64,000 nucleotides of DNA from Flavobacterium hydrophilum. Lineage in GTDB: Bacteria > Bacteroidota > Bacteroidia > Flavobacteriales > Flavobacteriaceae. The DNA lies in contig NZ_QJHL01000001.1 in NCBI RefSeq assembly GCF_003202405.1, positions 1,736,001 through 1,800,000 of the forward strand. Reading direction: 5' to 3'. The position numbers were made by a program, and so were the translations under genes. This document shows positions 1 through 7,926 of this stretch, piece by piece (positions within the stretch are counted from its first letter, which is position 1; the number at the start of each line of letters is the position of its first letter). The notes under the pieces are model-generated. The model did not search any database and had not been told where the DNA came from. It saw only the letters and a list, made by a program, of their open reading frames with translations.

Positions 1-517
1 GAGCCATGATATAGTCCCAATCGCTCACATAATATTGCACTTGTTCAGGCCAGCTGGTAGTAGTCGCAGTGACTTTTGCCGTTAACCCTGAATAAGTACC
101 TATGATTGAAGACATTATATCGCTATCTTTCTGTTTACTAAAGGATAAACTTTTTCTGCCTACAATCATTTTTATTGCTTCATCCCTACATTCTACCTCC
201 AGGGCAGAGCCTACAATCTCATCAATACGAATGGACTGGCTTGTAATGATTCCTTGAAAAACAATTTCATTTTTAGAATCATAGCCGCACTCAATGCTTA
301 TTTTTGCGCCTGGGATAAAAGTTGACGACGAACTAGCATCGAACTTTCCTGTATTTGCTTCTCCATCAAGGATAGTTATGTTTGCAATTGCAATTCTATT
401 TACAGCTTTATTTATATGTACAGACAGCACATTCAATTCACTAGGAATTGAGGTACCATTAATTTTTATAGTAAATGTTGCTGTGTTTCCAGACGCAATT
501 TCTGTTTGAGTTGCCAT
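1..517 (-). CDS. VgrG/Pvc8-like spike protein of a contractile injection system (partial)
   Basis: The first 172 codons read from an ATG at 517 and run off the left edge without a stop. The N-terminus (MATQTEIASG, then a beta-rich stretch containing NRIAIANITILDGEA and an FIPGAKISIECGY motif) resembles the N-terminal beta-barrel domain of the VgrG/Pvc8 spike proteins that sit at the tip of T6SS and eCIS tubes. It lies one base downstream of the LysM adaptor gene, in the order expected for Pvc/Afp clusters (tube, Pvc7, Pvc8). The C-terminal spike and any effector extension are outside the window. Family assignment is from pattern recognition and gene order. Confidence 0.8.
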   Translation of the reverse strand, partial: MATQTEIASGNTATFTIKINGTSIPSELNVLSVHINKAVNRIAIANITILDGEANTGKFDASSSSTFIPGAKISIECGYDSKNEIVFQGIITSQSIRIDEIVGSALEVECRDEAIKMIVGRKSLSFSKQKDSDIMSSIIGTYSGLTAKVTATTTSWPEQVQYYVSDWDYIMA

Positions 518-518
518 T

Positions 519-1196
519 TTATACAGGTTGAATTATTGGAGGAAATATTAATTTTTGTCCTCCTTTTAAGTTTCTAAATTTATTTAGCTCATTATATTGT
601 GCTACTTGTATGTAATAGGAATCATCATTCCAGGTTTCTTCACATAGCTGCGGGAGTGTGTTTCCTTCTACTACACTTATCAGGTGGGTAATGTCTGGCG
701 ATTTTTTAGCATCTAATTCCTCTACACTTTGTGGTGAAATATACTCTGAAAAGCCTAATGATAACTTCGCTCTTAAGGGACTTCCGTCGGGTTTAAACAA
801 GGTATATGAGGTATCCATAGACTTTAAAACACCTTTAAAAACAAGACTTTTGCCCCACTGCACTTTGACAAAATTAGGTCGGTGAATCTTACCATTATAA
901 GTATAGATAATACTCTCTAAAGAACTGATTTCCTGATTCATATCGACTCGTTTAGAATCTACTATTCCTGTACAGTCTATTACGATATCAAAGTTTAATT
1001 TTTCTACCGGAGTGCTTTTGTATTTTTGAGAAGGAGCGCTGGTATTGGGTGCTTGTTGTTCATTATATTCAATGCCTCTCTGCCATTTAATAGTTTCTGG
1101 ATTAATCATAACAGTATAGGGTTGTCCTGCGAAAGCTTGTTGAAAATTTTCGTCGGTATATCCTGTTATTTTCATTAATTCTAAACTCGCCCCCAT
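519..1196 (-). CDS. LysM-containing CIS tube/baseplate adaptor (Pvc7/Afp7-like)
   Basis: This 225-residue protein has an N-terminal CIS tube-adaptor region (motifs MINPETIKWQRGIEYN at about 30-45 and FKGVLKSMDTSYTLFKPDG at about 120-138). A C-terminal LysM-type segment at about 170-220 includes VVEGNTLPQLCEETW, NELNKFRNLKGGQKLIFPP. In Pvc/Afp particles the equivalent protein joins the inner tube to the spike and baseplate. It lies between DUF5908 and VgrG, with its stop one base before the VgrG start, so the genes are probably co-translated. Length and architecture are normal for the family. Confidence 0.85.
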   Translation of the reverse strand: MGASLELMKITGYTDENFQQAFAGQPYTVMINPETIKWQRGIEYNEQQAPNTSAPSQKYKSTPVEKLNFDIVIDCTGIVDSKRVDMNQEISSLESIIYTYNGKIHRPNFVKVQWGKSLVFKGVLKSMDTSYTLFKPDGSPLRAKLSLGFSEYISPQSVEELDAKKSPDITHLISVVEGNTLPQLCEETWNDDSYYIQVAQYNELNKFRNLKGGQKLIFPPIIQPV

Positions 1197-1207
1197 AGTG
1201 TTTGTAT

Positions 1208-1378
1208 TTATCTTTTATAGCTATTTTTTTTCGTTCGTTCTGCAATCATTCTTTTACATTCTTCAAGTAATTGTTTTTTTAGCAGTTGAATTTCTGCTTC
1301 ATTAGCATTGCTGTCTTTGAAACTATCTTTTGATATTATTTCAGTTTTTATAATTAATTCTCTAATTTCTATTGGCAT
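1208..1378 (-). CDS. DUF5908 small CIS-associated protein
   Basis: A 56-codon gene from ATG at 1378 to TAA at 1208-1210. It begins MPIEIRELIIKTEI and ends in a Lys/Arg-rich helix (LLKKQLLEECKRMIAERTKK). The opening MPIEIREL is the hallmark of DUF5908 proteins, short proteins that recur between tube and LysM genes in Bacteroidota injection-system clusters. Here it fills exactly that slot, 3 bases after the upstream tube gene stop and 11 bases before the LysM gene start. Its biochemical role is unknown. A small assembly factor or baseplate peptide is inference only. Confidence 0.8.
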   Translation of the reverse strand: MPIEIRELIIKTEIISKDSFKDSNANEAEIQLLKKQLLEECKRMIAERTKKNSYKR

Positions 1379-1381
1379 ATG

Positions 1382-1846
1382 CTAAGCAAATAAGTCGGCA
1401 ATTGAGGTGTCGGGTGTTATGACAAAATAAGTATAGGCTAATTCGATGGATTCTAATACAAGTTCATTTTCTTGGGACTTTAAATCAGAGACAGAATATT
1501 TTACGGGATACGCATTGTAAAACGTCCACATTACCGAAACGGTTCCATCAGGATTAAATAAACTTACCGAAACATCGTGTGTTGTTATGGCATTAGCCAG
1601 ACCTTCGTCCAATGTACTTGCACACCAGTCAATTAATTTAGAACCGTCTGGTATTAGTGCTCTTTTGAGTACAAGGTTTTGACTGGTGGTAATAGTAGGG
1701 AGACGATATTTAAATCGATTCTCCCCACCGCATGCTACCTCTTCCATACTCAATTCTTTTGAGATGCCTGATACTTCTTTGAATGCAGCATCTTGACCCT
1801 TAAAAGACAGTTCGAAGTAAAATCCTACTGGATAATTATTTGCCAT
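1382..1846 (-). CDS. CIS inner-tube protein 2 (Pvc5/gpFI-like)
   Basis: This 154-residue protein begins MANNYPVGFYFELSF and contains FKEVSGISKELSMEEV, the 'xVSGIxxE' signature of phage-tail-tube-like proteins (T4 gp19/Pvc1 fold), and a C-terminal beta-strand block (ENELVLESIELAYTYF). In eCIS, such a second tube paralog usually forms the first ring that couples tube to spike. Its start overlaps the end of the preceding tube gene by 11 bases, which suggests translational coupling. Which paralog makes the bulk tube cannot be settled from sequence, but the neighbour resembles Pvc1 more closely. Confidence 0.85.
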   Translation of the reverse strand: MANNYPVGFYFELSFKGQDAAFKEVSGISKELSMEEVACGGENRFKYRLPTITTSQNLVLKRALIPDGSKLIDWCASTLDEGLANAITTHDVSVSLFNPDGTVSVMWTFYNAYPVKYSVSDLKSQENELVLESIELAYTYFVITPDTSIADLFA

Positions 1847-2303
1847 TAGTAATTATTAATTGTTCGTGCGCAATTTCTATTGTATCTACTGCCACTTCAT
1901 TACCATCTGATTTTAAATCGGTACTTGTAATTTTGGTAGGCCATGCATTGTTCAATTGCCATTGCATAGTTGTTCCTCCTTTTTCATCTAATAGACGAAT
2001 AATAACAGTTCGTCTTTTGATAGTATTCATAGTTACTTGTGCATGCCAATTCCAAAAACTATTATCGTTTACAAAAACGCCTCGTTTCATAGTAACGTTT
2101 CCATATTTTGTAATGCCTGGCATTTTTTCTGTTGAAAAAAGAGGGCTATTACTTTTTCGATATTCAATGATTTGGTTTTCAACATCCATTCCGGATACTT
2201 CCTGGAATGCTACTTTTGTTAATTCAGTTCCTAAATCTACTTCAAATCGGAACTTTGGCATGGGCCATGTTGCGCCTTCTACGCTTCCGTCATCTGCTGC
2301 CAT
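1836..2303 (-). CDS. CIS inner-tube protein 1 (Pvc1-like)
   Basis: This 155-residue tail-tube-fold protein starts MAADDGSVEGATWPMPKFRFEV and carries FQEVSGMDVENQIIEYR, then KRGVFVNDNSFWNW and the conserved NNAWPTKITSTDLKSDGNEV block typical of Pvc1/Afp1 tube proteins. These form stacked hexameric rings inside the contractile sheath. It directly follows the sheath gene (51-base gap), the usual order, so it is probably the main tube subunit. Length is normal. The gene overlaps the second tube gene by 11 bases. Confidence 0.88.
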   Translation of the reverse strand: MAADDGSVEGATWPMPKFRFEVDLGTELTKVAFQEVSGMDVENQIIEYRKSNSPLFSTEKMPGITKYGNVTMKRGVFVNDNSFWNWHAQVTMNTIKRRTVIIRLLDEKGGTTMQWQLNNAWPTKITSTDLKSDGNEVAVDTIEIAHEQLIITNGK

Positions 2304-2354
2304 AATATTTTATTTTTTAAATTGATTATAATTTTGTTTATGTGTTTTTTCTGT

Positions 2355-3932
2355 CTAGCTAGAAGTAGCCATTTGTTGTTGAAAAGTCAGTACTATAAAT
2401 TCAGCTGGACGAACTATAGCTACTTTGATAGTAACTTTCATAAATCCATTTAAAATATCTTCTGATGTCATGGTAGTTCCTAATCCACAAGCAACAGAAA
2501 AAGCATCTGAAGCCGATGCCCCCTGGAGTCCGCCTTCTTTCCAAATAGTGGTCAAAAAACTTCCAATCATTGCTTTTACAGCTTCCCATGTATTTTTATC
2601 ATTTGGTTCAAAAACATAAGCATTAGCCGCTAGTTTACATGACTGCTCTAAAAATGTCATCGTTCTTCTAACCGGAAGATATCTCCAGTCCTGACTATTT
2701 CCATCTAAAGTTCTTGCTCCCCAAATTAAAATTCCAAGGCCATTGAAAAAGCGAATAGCATTAATCGATTTTCCAGAAACAGCATCTACATTTAGACTAC
2801 CTTGTTGCGTTTCCGATAAACGAATAGGTAAAGAAGATACTCCCACTATAGAAGTGTTTGCCGGAGCCTGCCAAACTCCCTCTTGGTTATCTGTTGTAGC
2901 AATAACTCCAGCCATTCCACCGCTTGGAGGTAAAATATTAGCATCAAACAAGATATGCTTAATCATAAGACTGTACGTTTTGCTGGCATTTATTAAAGCA
3001 TTGTTATTTTGCGTAACACTTAGCCCTGAAGAAGGATTATTGATGTTAGTCATAATACTTGCCACACTTGGATTTGGATTATCTGCAGGATTCAATAATG
3101 CTTCAAGCTGTTTTGTATCACCACCAAATAAATTAGTATAGTCTATATCCTGATTTTGCATTATTGTCGTTCCTATAAAAGGATAATACGCTGTTCCAAA
3201 ATTTAAACCTTGTGAACCTGTATTGTTTCTAAAAGTTTCAATATCATTTGGATACATGATAGGGTCAGGATTGCGTCCTCCTATAATGTCAAAAATAGCA
3301 ACAGCTGTTTGCATTTGAGTACATTGCAATAACATTTGTTGCATCAGCGTACCGTTGTTGTCTATAGAAAGTAGTGTTGCTTCCGGGCATATGTACATGG
3401 TAGGTTCTTGCTCATTTAAGAGTAAGGATAAACCATTTTGCAAATCAGCTAATTGTACATTTGGATTTACAATTTGATCTCCTGGAGTCATTGGGTTTTT
3501 TGAAGGCGCACCATAAGAACCTACAGATACAATGTAGGCATCACCACCGCCATTTTCATAAAACAATTTGATACTATTGTACAAATAATATATAGTATTA
3601 GGGTCAGGAACAATAGAGTAATATGCATTATCAATTAGCATATAATCTCCTTTGGTTGGCTGACTTTTTTGTTTTACCATATAATATTCCGGAGTATATT
3701 GTTTGGCAGGACTTGCAGGAGGAGCAGGGTCTGGGAAACAATAAATAGCCTGAAATTCGGCAAAAGAAGTGATCTTTTGCGCCACATTTGTGTATGATTT
3801 TCCTTCATACGATGCTGTGGGAGTATAGCCAATAAAGGCCGGTACTGCGGTTGCAACAGGGACTACTGAATTAGGAAAGGCATTTAATTCATTAATGTAG
3901 ACACCTGGTGATTTAATGTTAGACTCAATCAT
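2355..3932 (-). CDS. Contractile sheath protein (phage tail sheath family)
   Basis: This 525-residue protein starts MIESNIKSPGVYINELNAFP, the N-terminal 'PGVYxxE' motif of phage and eCIS sheath proteins. Its C-terminal core contains GARTLDGNSQDWRYLPVRR, LEQSCKLAANAYVFEPND and the closing MKVTIKVAIVRPAEFIVLTF strand that interlocks neighbouring subunits. The sheath surrounds the tube and contracts to drive it through a target membrane. Only one sheath gene is present in the visible part, whereas some Pvc clusters carry two or three. It lies between the unknown 271-residue gene and the tube genes on the same strand. Confidence 0.95.
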   Translation of the reverse strand: MIESNIKSPGVYINELNAFPNSVVPVATAVPAFIGYTPTASYEGKSYTNVAQKITSFAEFQAIYCFPDPAPPASPAKQYTPEYYMVKQKSQPTKGDYMLIDNAYYSIVPDPNTIYYLYNSIKLFYENGGGDAYIVSVGSYGAPSKNPMTPGDQIVNPNVQLADLQNGLSLLLNEQEPTMYICPEATLLSIDNNGTLMQQMLLQCTQMQTAVAIFDIIGGRNPDPIMYPNDIETFRNNTGSQGLNFGTAYYPFIGTTIMQNQDIDYTNLFGGDTKQLEALLNPADNPNPSVASIMTNINNPSSGLSVTQNNNALINASKTYSLMIKHILFDANILPPSGGMAGVIATTDNQEGVWQAPANTSIVGVSSLPIRLSETQQGSLNVDAVSGKSINAIRFFNGLGILIWGARTLDGNSQDWRYLPVRRTMTFLEQSCKLAANAYVFEPNDKNTWEAVKAMIGSFLTTIWKEGGLQGASASDAFSVACGLGTTMTSEDILNGFMKVTIKVAIVRPAEFIVLTFQQQMATSS

Positions 3933-3961
3933 GGTTTTTCATATTTGTTTTTATTAATTAA

Positions 3962-4777
3962 TTATATATACACATACATGGATGACGTAACTATTTTTTC
4001 TTTGTTTTCTTCCTCAAGACCTATGTTGTTTGGTCTGGGATTTGGTAAACCTTTAAAAATTGTTTTTCCTTTTTGATTACTGATAGTTGATTTATCTACT
4101 AAATCAAATTTGTATTTTGGTATTTCACTCATTTTCATAAAGTTTTCTCCAGATGAAAAAAGTAGTGCTCTATTGCCATTTTGAAGTGTCACAGTTATTG
4201 CTTGCTCAAAACCAACAGGAATTTTACTTACTATTTCAGGATTATTAAGCAGAATTTCACTTTTATTGATAATGTAATACCGCCATTGTGTAGCTCTTGA
4301 TTCGTATTTAATGGCATAATTGCATTCATTATTTGTACTTATCAGCGCTATTATATCTTTAAAATAAATTTTTACAGAACCAATGCTGACCGAACCACTA
4401 TTAGGGATGCTCGCAGCGGTTAAAACTATTTTTTGATTTTCATAGACCGTATTGGAACTTGTATAAATAAAACTATTTGTCCAATTTGTTGGCAGTTCTG
4501 TATATAATGTAAAGTTGGAATCCGATGAGGTGAGATCAAATTCAAAACAATCCTGTTCGCTATTGGCTTGTATATAATTCAAATAGTCTGATATGTTTTT
4601 AGGAACATTGCTATAAAACTCAAAGGCATTTTCATTTCGATTTATTTTAAACCCATATCGATTAATAGTATTTGCTGTAGCCTTATTGGGTTGGATTTCA
4701 ATACATTTACATGTTCCTTTTTCAAAATATTCATGAAAAACCTGTATTGAAAAAACGATATTGTATTGGCTATTCAT
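3962..4777 (-). CDS. Unknown protein inside the CIS operon
   Basis: This 271-residue protein is not one I recognise. It has no signal peptide and no evident transmembrane segment. It is predicted mainly beta-rich, with many Asn/Ser/Thr residues (e.g. FIYTSSNTVYENQ, SGSVSIGSVKIYFKD) and a short charged tail before a final SSMYVYI. It lies between the sheath (29-base gap) and the DUF4255 gene (12-base gap) on the same strand, so it is very likely a structural or assembly component of the particle. The slot beside Pvc16 suggests the cap end of the tube, which is inference from synteny only. An externally displayed or cargo protein is also possible. Confidence 0.75.
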   Translation of the reverse strand: MNSQYNIVFSIQVFHEYFEKGTCKCIEIQPNKATANTINRYGFKINRNENAFEFYSNVPKNISDYLNYIQANSEQDCFEFDLTSSDSNFTLYTELPTNWTNSFIYTSSNTVYENQKIVLTAASIPNSGSVSIGSVKIYFKDIIALISTNNECNYAIKYESRATQWRYYIINKSEILLNNPEIVSKIPVGFEQAITVTLQNGNRALLFSSGENFMKMSEIPKYKFDLVDKSTISNQKGKTIFKGLPNPRPNNIGLEEENKEKIVTSSMYVYI

Positions 4778-4789
4778 GATGCTTTAGTA

Positions 4790-5350
4790 TTAATTATTTT
4801 CAGTTTTATTAATGGCAGGAGTAAAGCTTTCGTTGTCAAAAGATTGAATAGTTATCAAACGTGCTTTATATACTATAGAGGGTTGGTATTTAGCCCCCAT
4901 AGCTGTCCACAAACTGTGCATCTGATTATAATTTAACTTTTCAATTTCAAATTCGAGTTTGTTTAAATTCTTTGGTATATTCGAAAAAGATGTCGCATCT
5001 AACACTACATGAGATTGAAAAAATTGAATGACTGCATTCAAAAATTTTAATGACTCATTATAATCATCAAAATTGGATGTTATTAACAGATCTAAATTAA
5101 ATCGTTGGGAAGGATTTAAATCACCATAACTGCCATTGACCAATTTTTGATTGCGAACATAAAATGGCTGTAATGTTTCCTGTTCTATATTGATTAAGCT
5201 TACCACTATTTTGTTTTCATTCTTTGGAGGTATTGAACCATTAGAATCTATAATATTGTTAAGAATAACTTTGCTTTCATCCAATTGAAATTTATTCCTG
5301 AAATATTGATCAAGAACATTAATAGTAAATTGAAGAGATTGCATTAACAT
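4790..5350 (-). CDS. DUF4255 / Pvc16 N-terminal domain protein (tube cap)
   Basis: This 186-residue protein has the layout of DUF4255/Pvc16_N proteins: an N-terminal helix (LQFTINVLDQYFRNKF), a VVSLINIEQE strand followed by a tract ending NLDLLITSNFDDYNESLKFLNAVIQFFQ, and a C-terminal MHSLWTAMGAKYQPSIVYKARLITI block. The 'LWxxxGxxYxPSxxYkxR' end is characteristic. In Pvc/Afp particles Pvc16 terminates the tube and sheath at the end opposite the baseplate. It is the first gene of the operon, with 465 bases of non-coding DNA upstream. Confidence 0.88.
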   Translation of the reverse strand: MLMQSLQFTINVLDQYFRNKFQLDESKVILNNIIDSNGSIPPKNENKIVVSLINIEQETLQPFYVRNQKLVNGSYGDLNPSQRFNLDLLITSNFDDYNESLKFLNAVIQFFQSHVVLDATSFSNIPKNLNKLEFEIEKLNYNQMHSLWTAMGAKYQPSIVYKARLITIQSFDNESFTPAINKTENN

Positions 5351-5815
5351 AGAGTTCTGTTTTATCTTTATTAAATCAAAAAAATACAGGTATTGGCTTA
5401 ATTATTAATAAAGTAAAATTAAACTTGTTCTTTCGATTTGTGAAAAATCAAGCATATACTTTTTGTGTACATGCTATAAAAAAAGAGTGTTTTTTTGTAG
5501 ACAAAATGTAGACAGTTTTTGTTAATGCAAATGAAACATAGCATTTATTCCATTTTTTTTCTTTGTTTAAAAAATGAAATATAAGCTAGTTGCTATTTCT
5601 TTTGGAGATTAGATAAAATCAGGAGATAAAAGTTTCATCCAACTTTAATGATTAGCAAAGTAGTTGAATGATTTTTTAGATTTTTTTGAAATTTGATTAC
5701 TCAGGGAGTCATCTCTCAGTCAAGGAGAAAAAAATGAAGTAAATTTTAATTTTCAGCCATACTCTGAATTTTTTCTAAGCTTAATTCAGAATCTAATAGC
5801 TGCTTTTTGAATAGT
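5351..5815. other. Intergenic leader of the CIS operon
   Basis: These 465 bases lie between the CIS operon (first gene starts at 5350, minus strand) and the upstream regulator gene on the same strand. The stretch is very AT-rich with long A/T runs. I found no ORF worth calling and no clean TTG-N19-TAnnTTTG promoter on the minus strand, although the operon promoter should lie here. The length leaves room for a long leader or regulator-binding sites. Confidence 0.5.
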
Positions 5816-6685
5816 TTAGGATACTGTTCTTAAATAGGTGATAATGTCTTCTTCTTTTTTAAGTGTCAATTTTTTCTTTAGACGATATTTATGAGTTCTC
5901 ACACTATTTTGGTTGATTCCAAGAAGATTAGTTATATCATTATTACTCATATTCATTTTGATATAACAACAATACTTTAAATCTTTTGAACTCAAAGAAG
6001 GGTGTTTTTGCGCTAGTTTTACTAAAAAATTCGGATTTGCCTGTTCAAAGTAAATTTTAAAATCATCCCATATTTTAGTGTCATTTGCAACTGTTTTTAT
6101 AGAATTTACAATTGAGATTAATTCTTTCCGGGTAGAATCATTCACATTAGGATAAAGGTAGGAGATACGGCTTTTTACTTTTTGTAATACTTCTACTTTT
6201 TGATCAAGCTCCATAACATAATGGCTTAATGTTCTAGTATGATTTACAATGTTGTTTTGCAATGCTGTCTCTGTAAAGGTATTCGCTGTGTTTGTTTGTA
6301 CCTGATTTTTTTTTATTTTAAAAAGAGAGTTTATCCTGTATTTCAAAAAATTAGGATTATTTATAAGTTTAAATGGATACGAGAAAATAGTGCAGTTTTC
6401 GGACCAGCAGTTAGATTCACATTCATAATTTTGAGTAAGACATAAAATAGGAATTTCTATTTTATTTAAATTAAATAGACTATCTTTTATGATAAGTTGA
6501 TTTCTTCTAAAGCACAAAATAATTAAGTCAGGATTTAATGATTTTATAGTGTTAAATAAATCAAAAGCTTTTAAAGCAGAAACAGTAGAAACAGTAGAAT
6601 CAGTGATGGTAGATACTGTGCATAATACTTGAGTTAAAATCATTGTATCATCACATCCAATCAATATTGATTTCTTTTCATGCAT
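5816..6685 (-). CDS. LuxR-type regulator with degenerate receiver domain, CIS-linked
   Basis: This 289-residue protein starts with a receiver-like domain (about 5-120). The acidic pair D12/D13, T84 in LCLT and K106 in PFK are in place. The phospho-Asp position at the end of strand 3 is Cys58 (NPDLIILCFRR). A middle helical region (about 140-200) leads to a C-terminal LuxR/GerE-type helix-turn-helix at about 231-276 (SNNDITNLLGINQNSVRTHKYRLKKKL). It is encoded just upstream of the injection-system operon on the same strand, so it is a plausible pathway regulator. Its lack of a phospho-acceptor suggests it responds to something other than a kinase. DNA targets are unknown. Confidence 0.75.
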   Translation of the reverse strand: MHEKKSILIGCDDTMILTQVLCTVSTITDSTVSTVSALKAFDLFNTIKSLNPDLIILCFRRNQLIIKDSLFNLNKIEIPILCLTQNYECESNCWSENCTIFSYPFKLINNPNFLKYRINSLFKIKKNQVQTNTANTFTETALQNNIVNHTRTLSHYVMELDQKVEVLQKVKSRISYLYPNVNDSTRKELISIVNSIKTVANDTKIWDDFKIYFEQANPNFLVKLAQKHPSLSSKDLKYCCYIKMNMSNNDITNLLGINQNSVRTHKYRLKKKLTLKKEEDIITYLRTVS

Positions 6686-7126
6686 TTCTTTAGATAGTAT
6701 TTGTATTAAATGACTTATATCCGTTTTTTAGTTTGATTTTTATGATCAAACACATAAAAATCTAATGCTCATTGTAAATTTAGTTTTCAAGTGTATTACT
6801 TTTAATTTAAATGTCATTAACAAGAGTTTTTATGTCATGAAAGTAATTTAGTTTTTGTCAAATTTTATGATCCATCAGGCTTTTCCATAAGTTTAGAAAT
6901 TCCTCTATTGTCAGATTACCAAGTCATCTTACTATATTATAAAAATTTTCAATATAGTCTTGAATTGATTTTTCGGCTTGTTTTCTGTTTTTATATTTGA
7001 TTATAACATACCAGTTCAGTTTTCAGCGTTTTTGATAAAACGCTCAGCCACTGGCAGTAACCAAAACTGCACCGATTCTGCACCTTTTACTTTGGGTACT
7101 TTTAAAAAGAATGCAAAAAGGTCTTA
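6686..7126. other. Gene-free AT-rich spacer upstream of the CIS regulator
   Basis: No coding sequence is supportable here. The stretch holds the presumed promoter of the minus-strand regulator at 6685, but I could not find a convincing consensus. A small inverted repeat sits near 7018-7045 (AGCGTTTTTGATAAAACGCT), possibly a weak hairpin. The tRNA-Tyr terminator follows at 7127. Confidence 0.4.
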
Positions 7127-7164
7127 AAAGAAAAAAACCAGTAAATCGTTGGATTTACTGGTTT
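7127..7164 (-). terminator. Terminator of tRNA-Tyr
   Basis: A perfect 13-bp stem (AAACCAGTAAATC, loop GTTG, complement at 7152-7164) is followed, in minus-strand reading, by TTTTTTT and CTTTT. It lies about 70 bases past the 3' end of tRNA-Tyr, so it most likely ends that transcript. Confidence 0.8.
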
Positions 7165-7232
7165 AAATTAATTTTTTTTAGTCTTTTTAAATAAATGAAA
7201 AAGATTAGTTTTTCATTCTTTTGGACTTTCCG

Positions 7233-7313
7233 TGGGGAGAGCAGGATTCGAACCTGCGAAGTTCACACAGCAGATTTACAGTCTGCCCTCGTTGGCCGCT
7301 TGAGTATCTCCCC
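7233..7313 (-). tRNA. tRNA-Tyr (GTA anticodon)
   Basis: Read on the minus strand, an 81-base tRNA starts GGGGAGATAC and closes with the matching TCTCCCC plus discriminator A. The T-arm (GCAGG, TTCGAAT, CCTGC), the long class II variable arm and the anticodon arm (AGACTGTAAATCT) with anticodon GTA are all visible. CCA is not encoded. A class II tRNA with GTA is tRNA-Tyr. The promoter and terminator are in place on either side. Confidence 0.95.
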
Positions 7314-7352
7314 GATCTCAGCATTGTTGCGCTTTGTTGTTCTAAGCGGTTG

Positions 7353-7382
7353 CAAATATAGCAACGTTTTTGGTGTTTGCAA
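7353..7382 (-). promoter_or_regulatory. Bacteroidota-type promoter of tRNA-Tyr
   Basis: On the minus strand a TTG (7382-7380) is followed by 19 bases and TATATTTG (7360-7353), an exact match to the Bacteroidota consensus TTG-N19-TAnnTTTG. The -7 element ends 39 bases before the mature tRNA 5' end. Confidence 0.85.
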
Positions 7383-7926
7383 ACAAAAAATGAACTTAAT
7401 TTTAAGTTATTTTTTAATTCATTGGTAGTGAATAAAATAATAAATGAGATTTTTGAAAATTTTATATTTTTAAGATGCTCTTTAGGTAATTCTTTGTCAT
7501 TTTTGCCGCAATAGTTGAGGTCAAAAATAAAATTAAGCGTTTGATCTTGTATTTTTCCTGATTAGATATTAAGTTTTTTTTGCAGAAAATATCTGTTAAT
7601 AATTAAAGTAAGGTATATAGATCTTAAATAGGAGGAGTTTTTAGCTATTCACAGAAAGCTTTTTTATAAAAAAAACTTTTGAATTTAAACAAAAGTTAAT
7701 TTATTGAATTAACCGTATTTATACGTAAGAATAGTGCTTTTTATTTTAAAAAAATCAAATTTTCAATAAATATAATAAGAAAAAAACGAAAACAAGATTA
7801 TCTAACCCGTTCTTTTCCTGTATTTGATCGGTTTTTTTATGTCATTTATCGAGTAAATTTCCTTTAGAATTGGTTTAAACATATTTTAGTAATATTAAAA
7901 TGATTAATATTTTAATATAGAACATC
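7383..7926. other. Spacer upstream of the LamG/T9SS gene
   Basis: No gene is supportable in this AT-rich stretch. Just before the next start codon there is a 10-bp inverted repeat (ATATTAAAAT at 7892-7901, complement at 7909-7918, 7-base loop) in the probable leader of the downstream gene. It could be a weak operator or hairpin, but its A/T composition makes chance likely. Confidence 0.35.

Noticed and set aside
1840..3141. Plus-strand ORFs of 132-161 codons opposite the tube and sheath genes
   Set aside because: They are antisense shadows of well-supported CIS genes on the minus strand.
7195..7428. 77-codon plus-strand ORF across the tRNA-Tyr locus
   Set aside because: It is the antisense of tRNA-Tyr and its promoter; the GESRIRTCEVHTADLQSA text is the well-known artefact of translating a tRNA.
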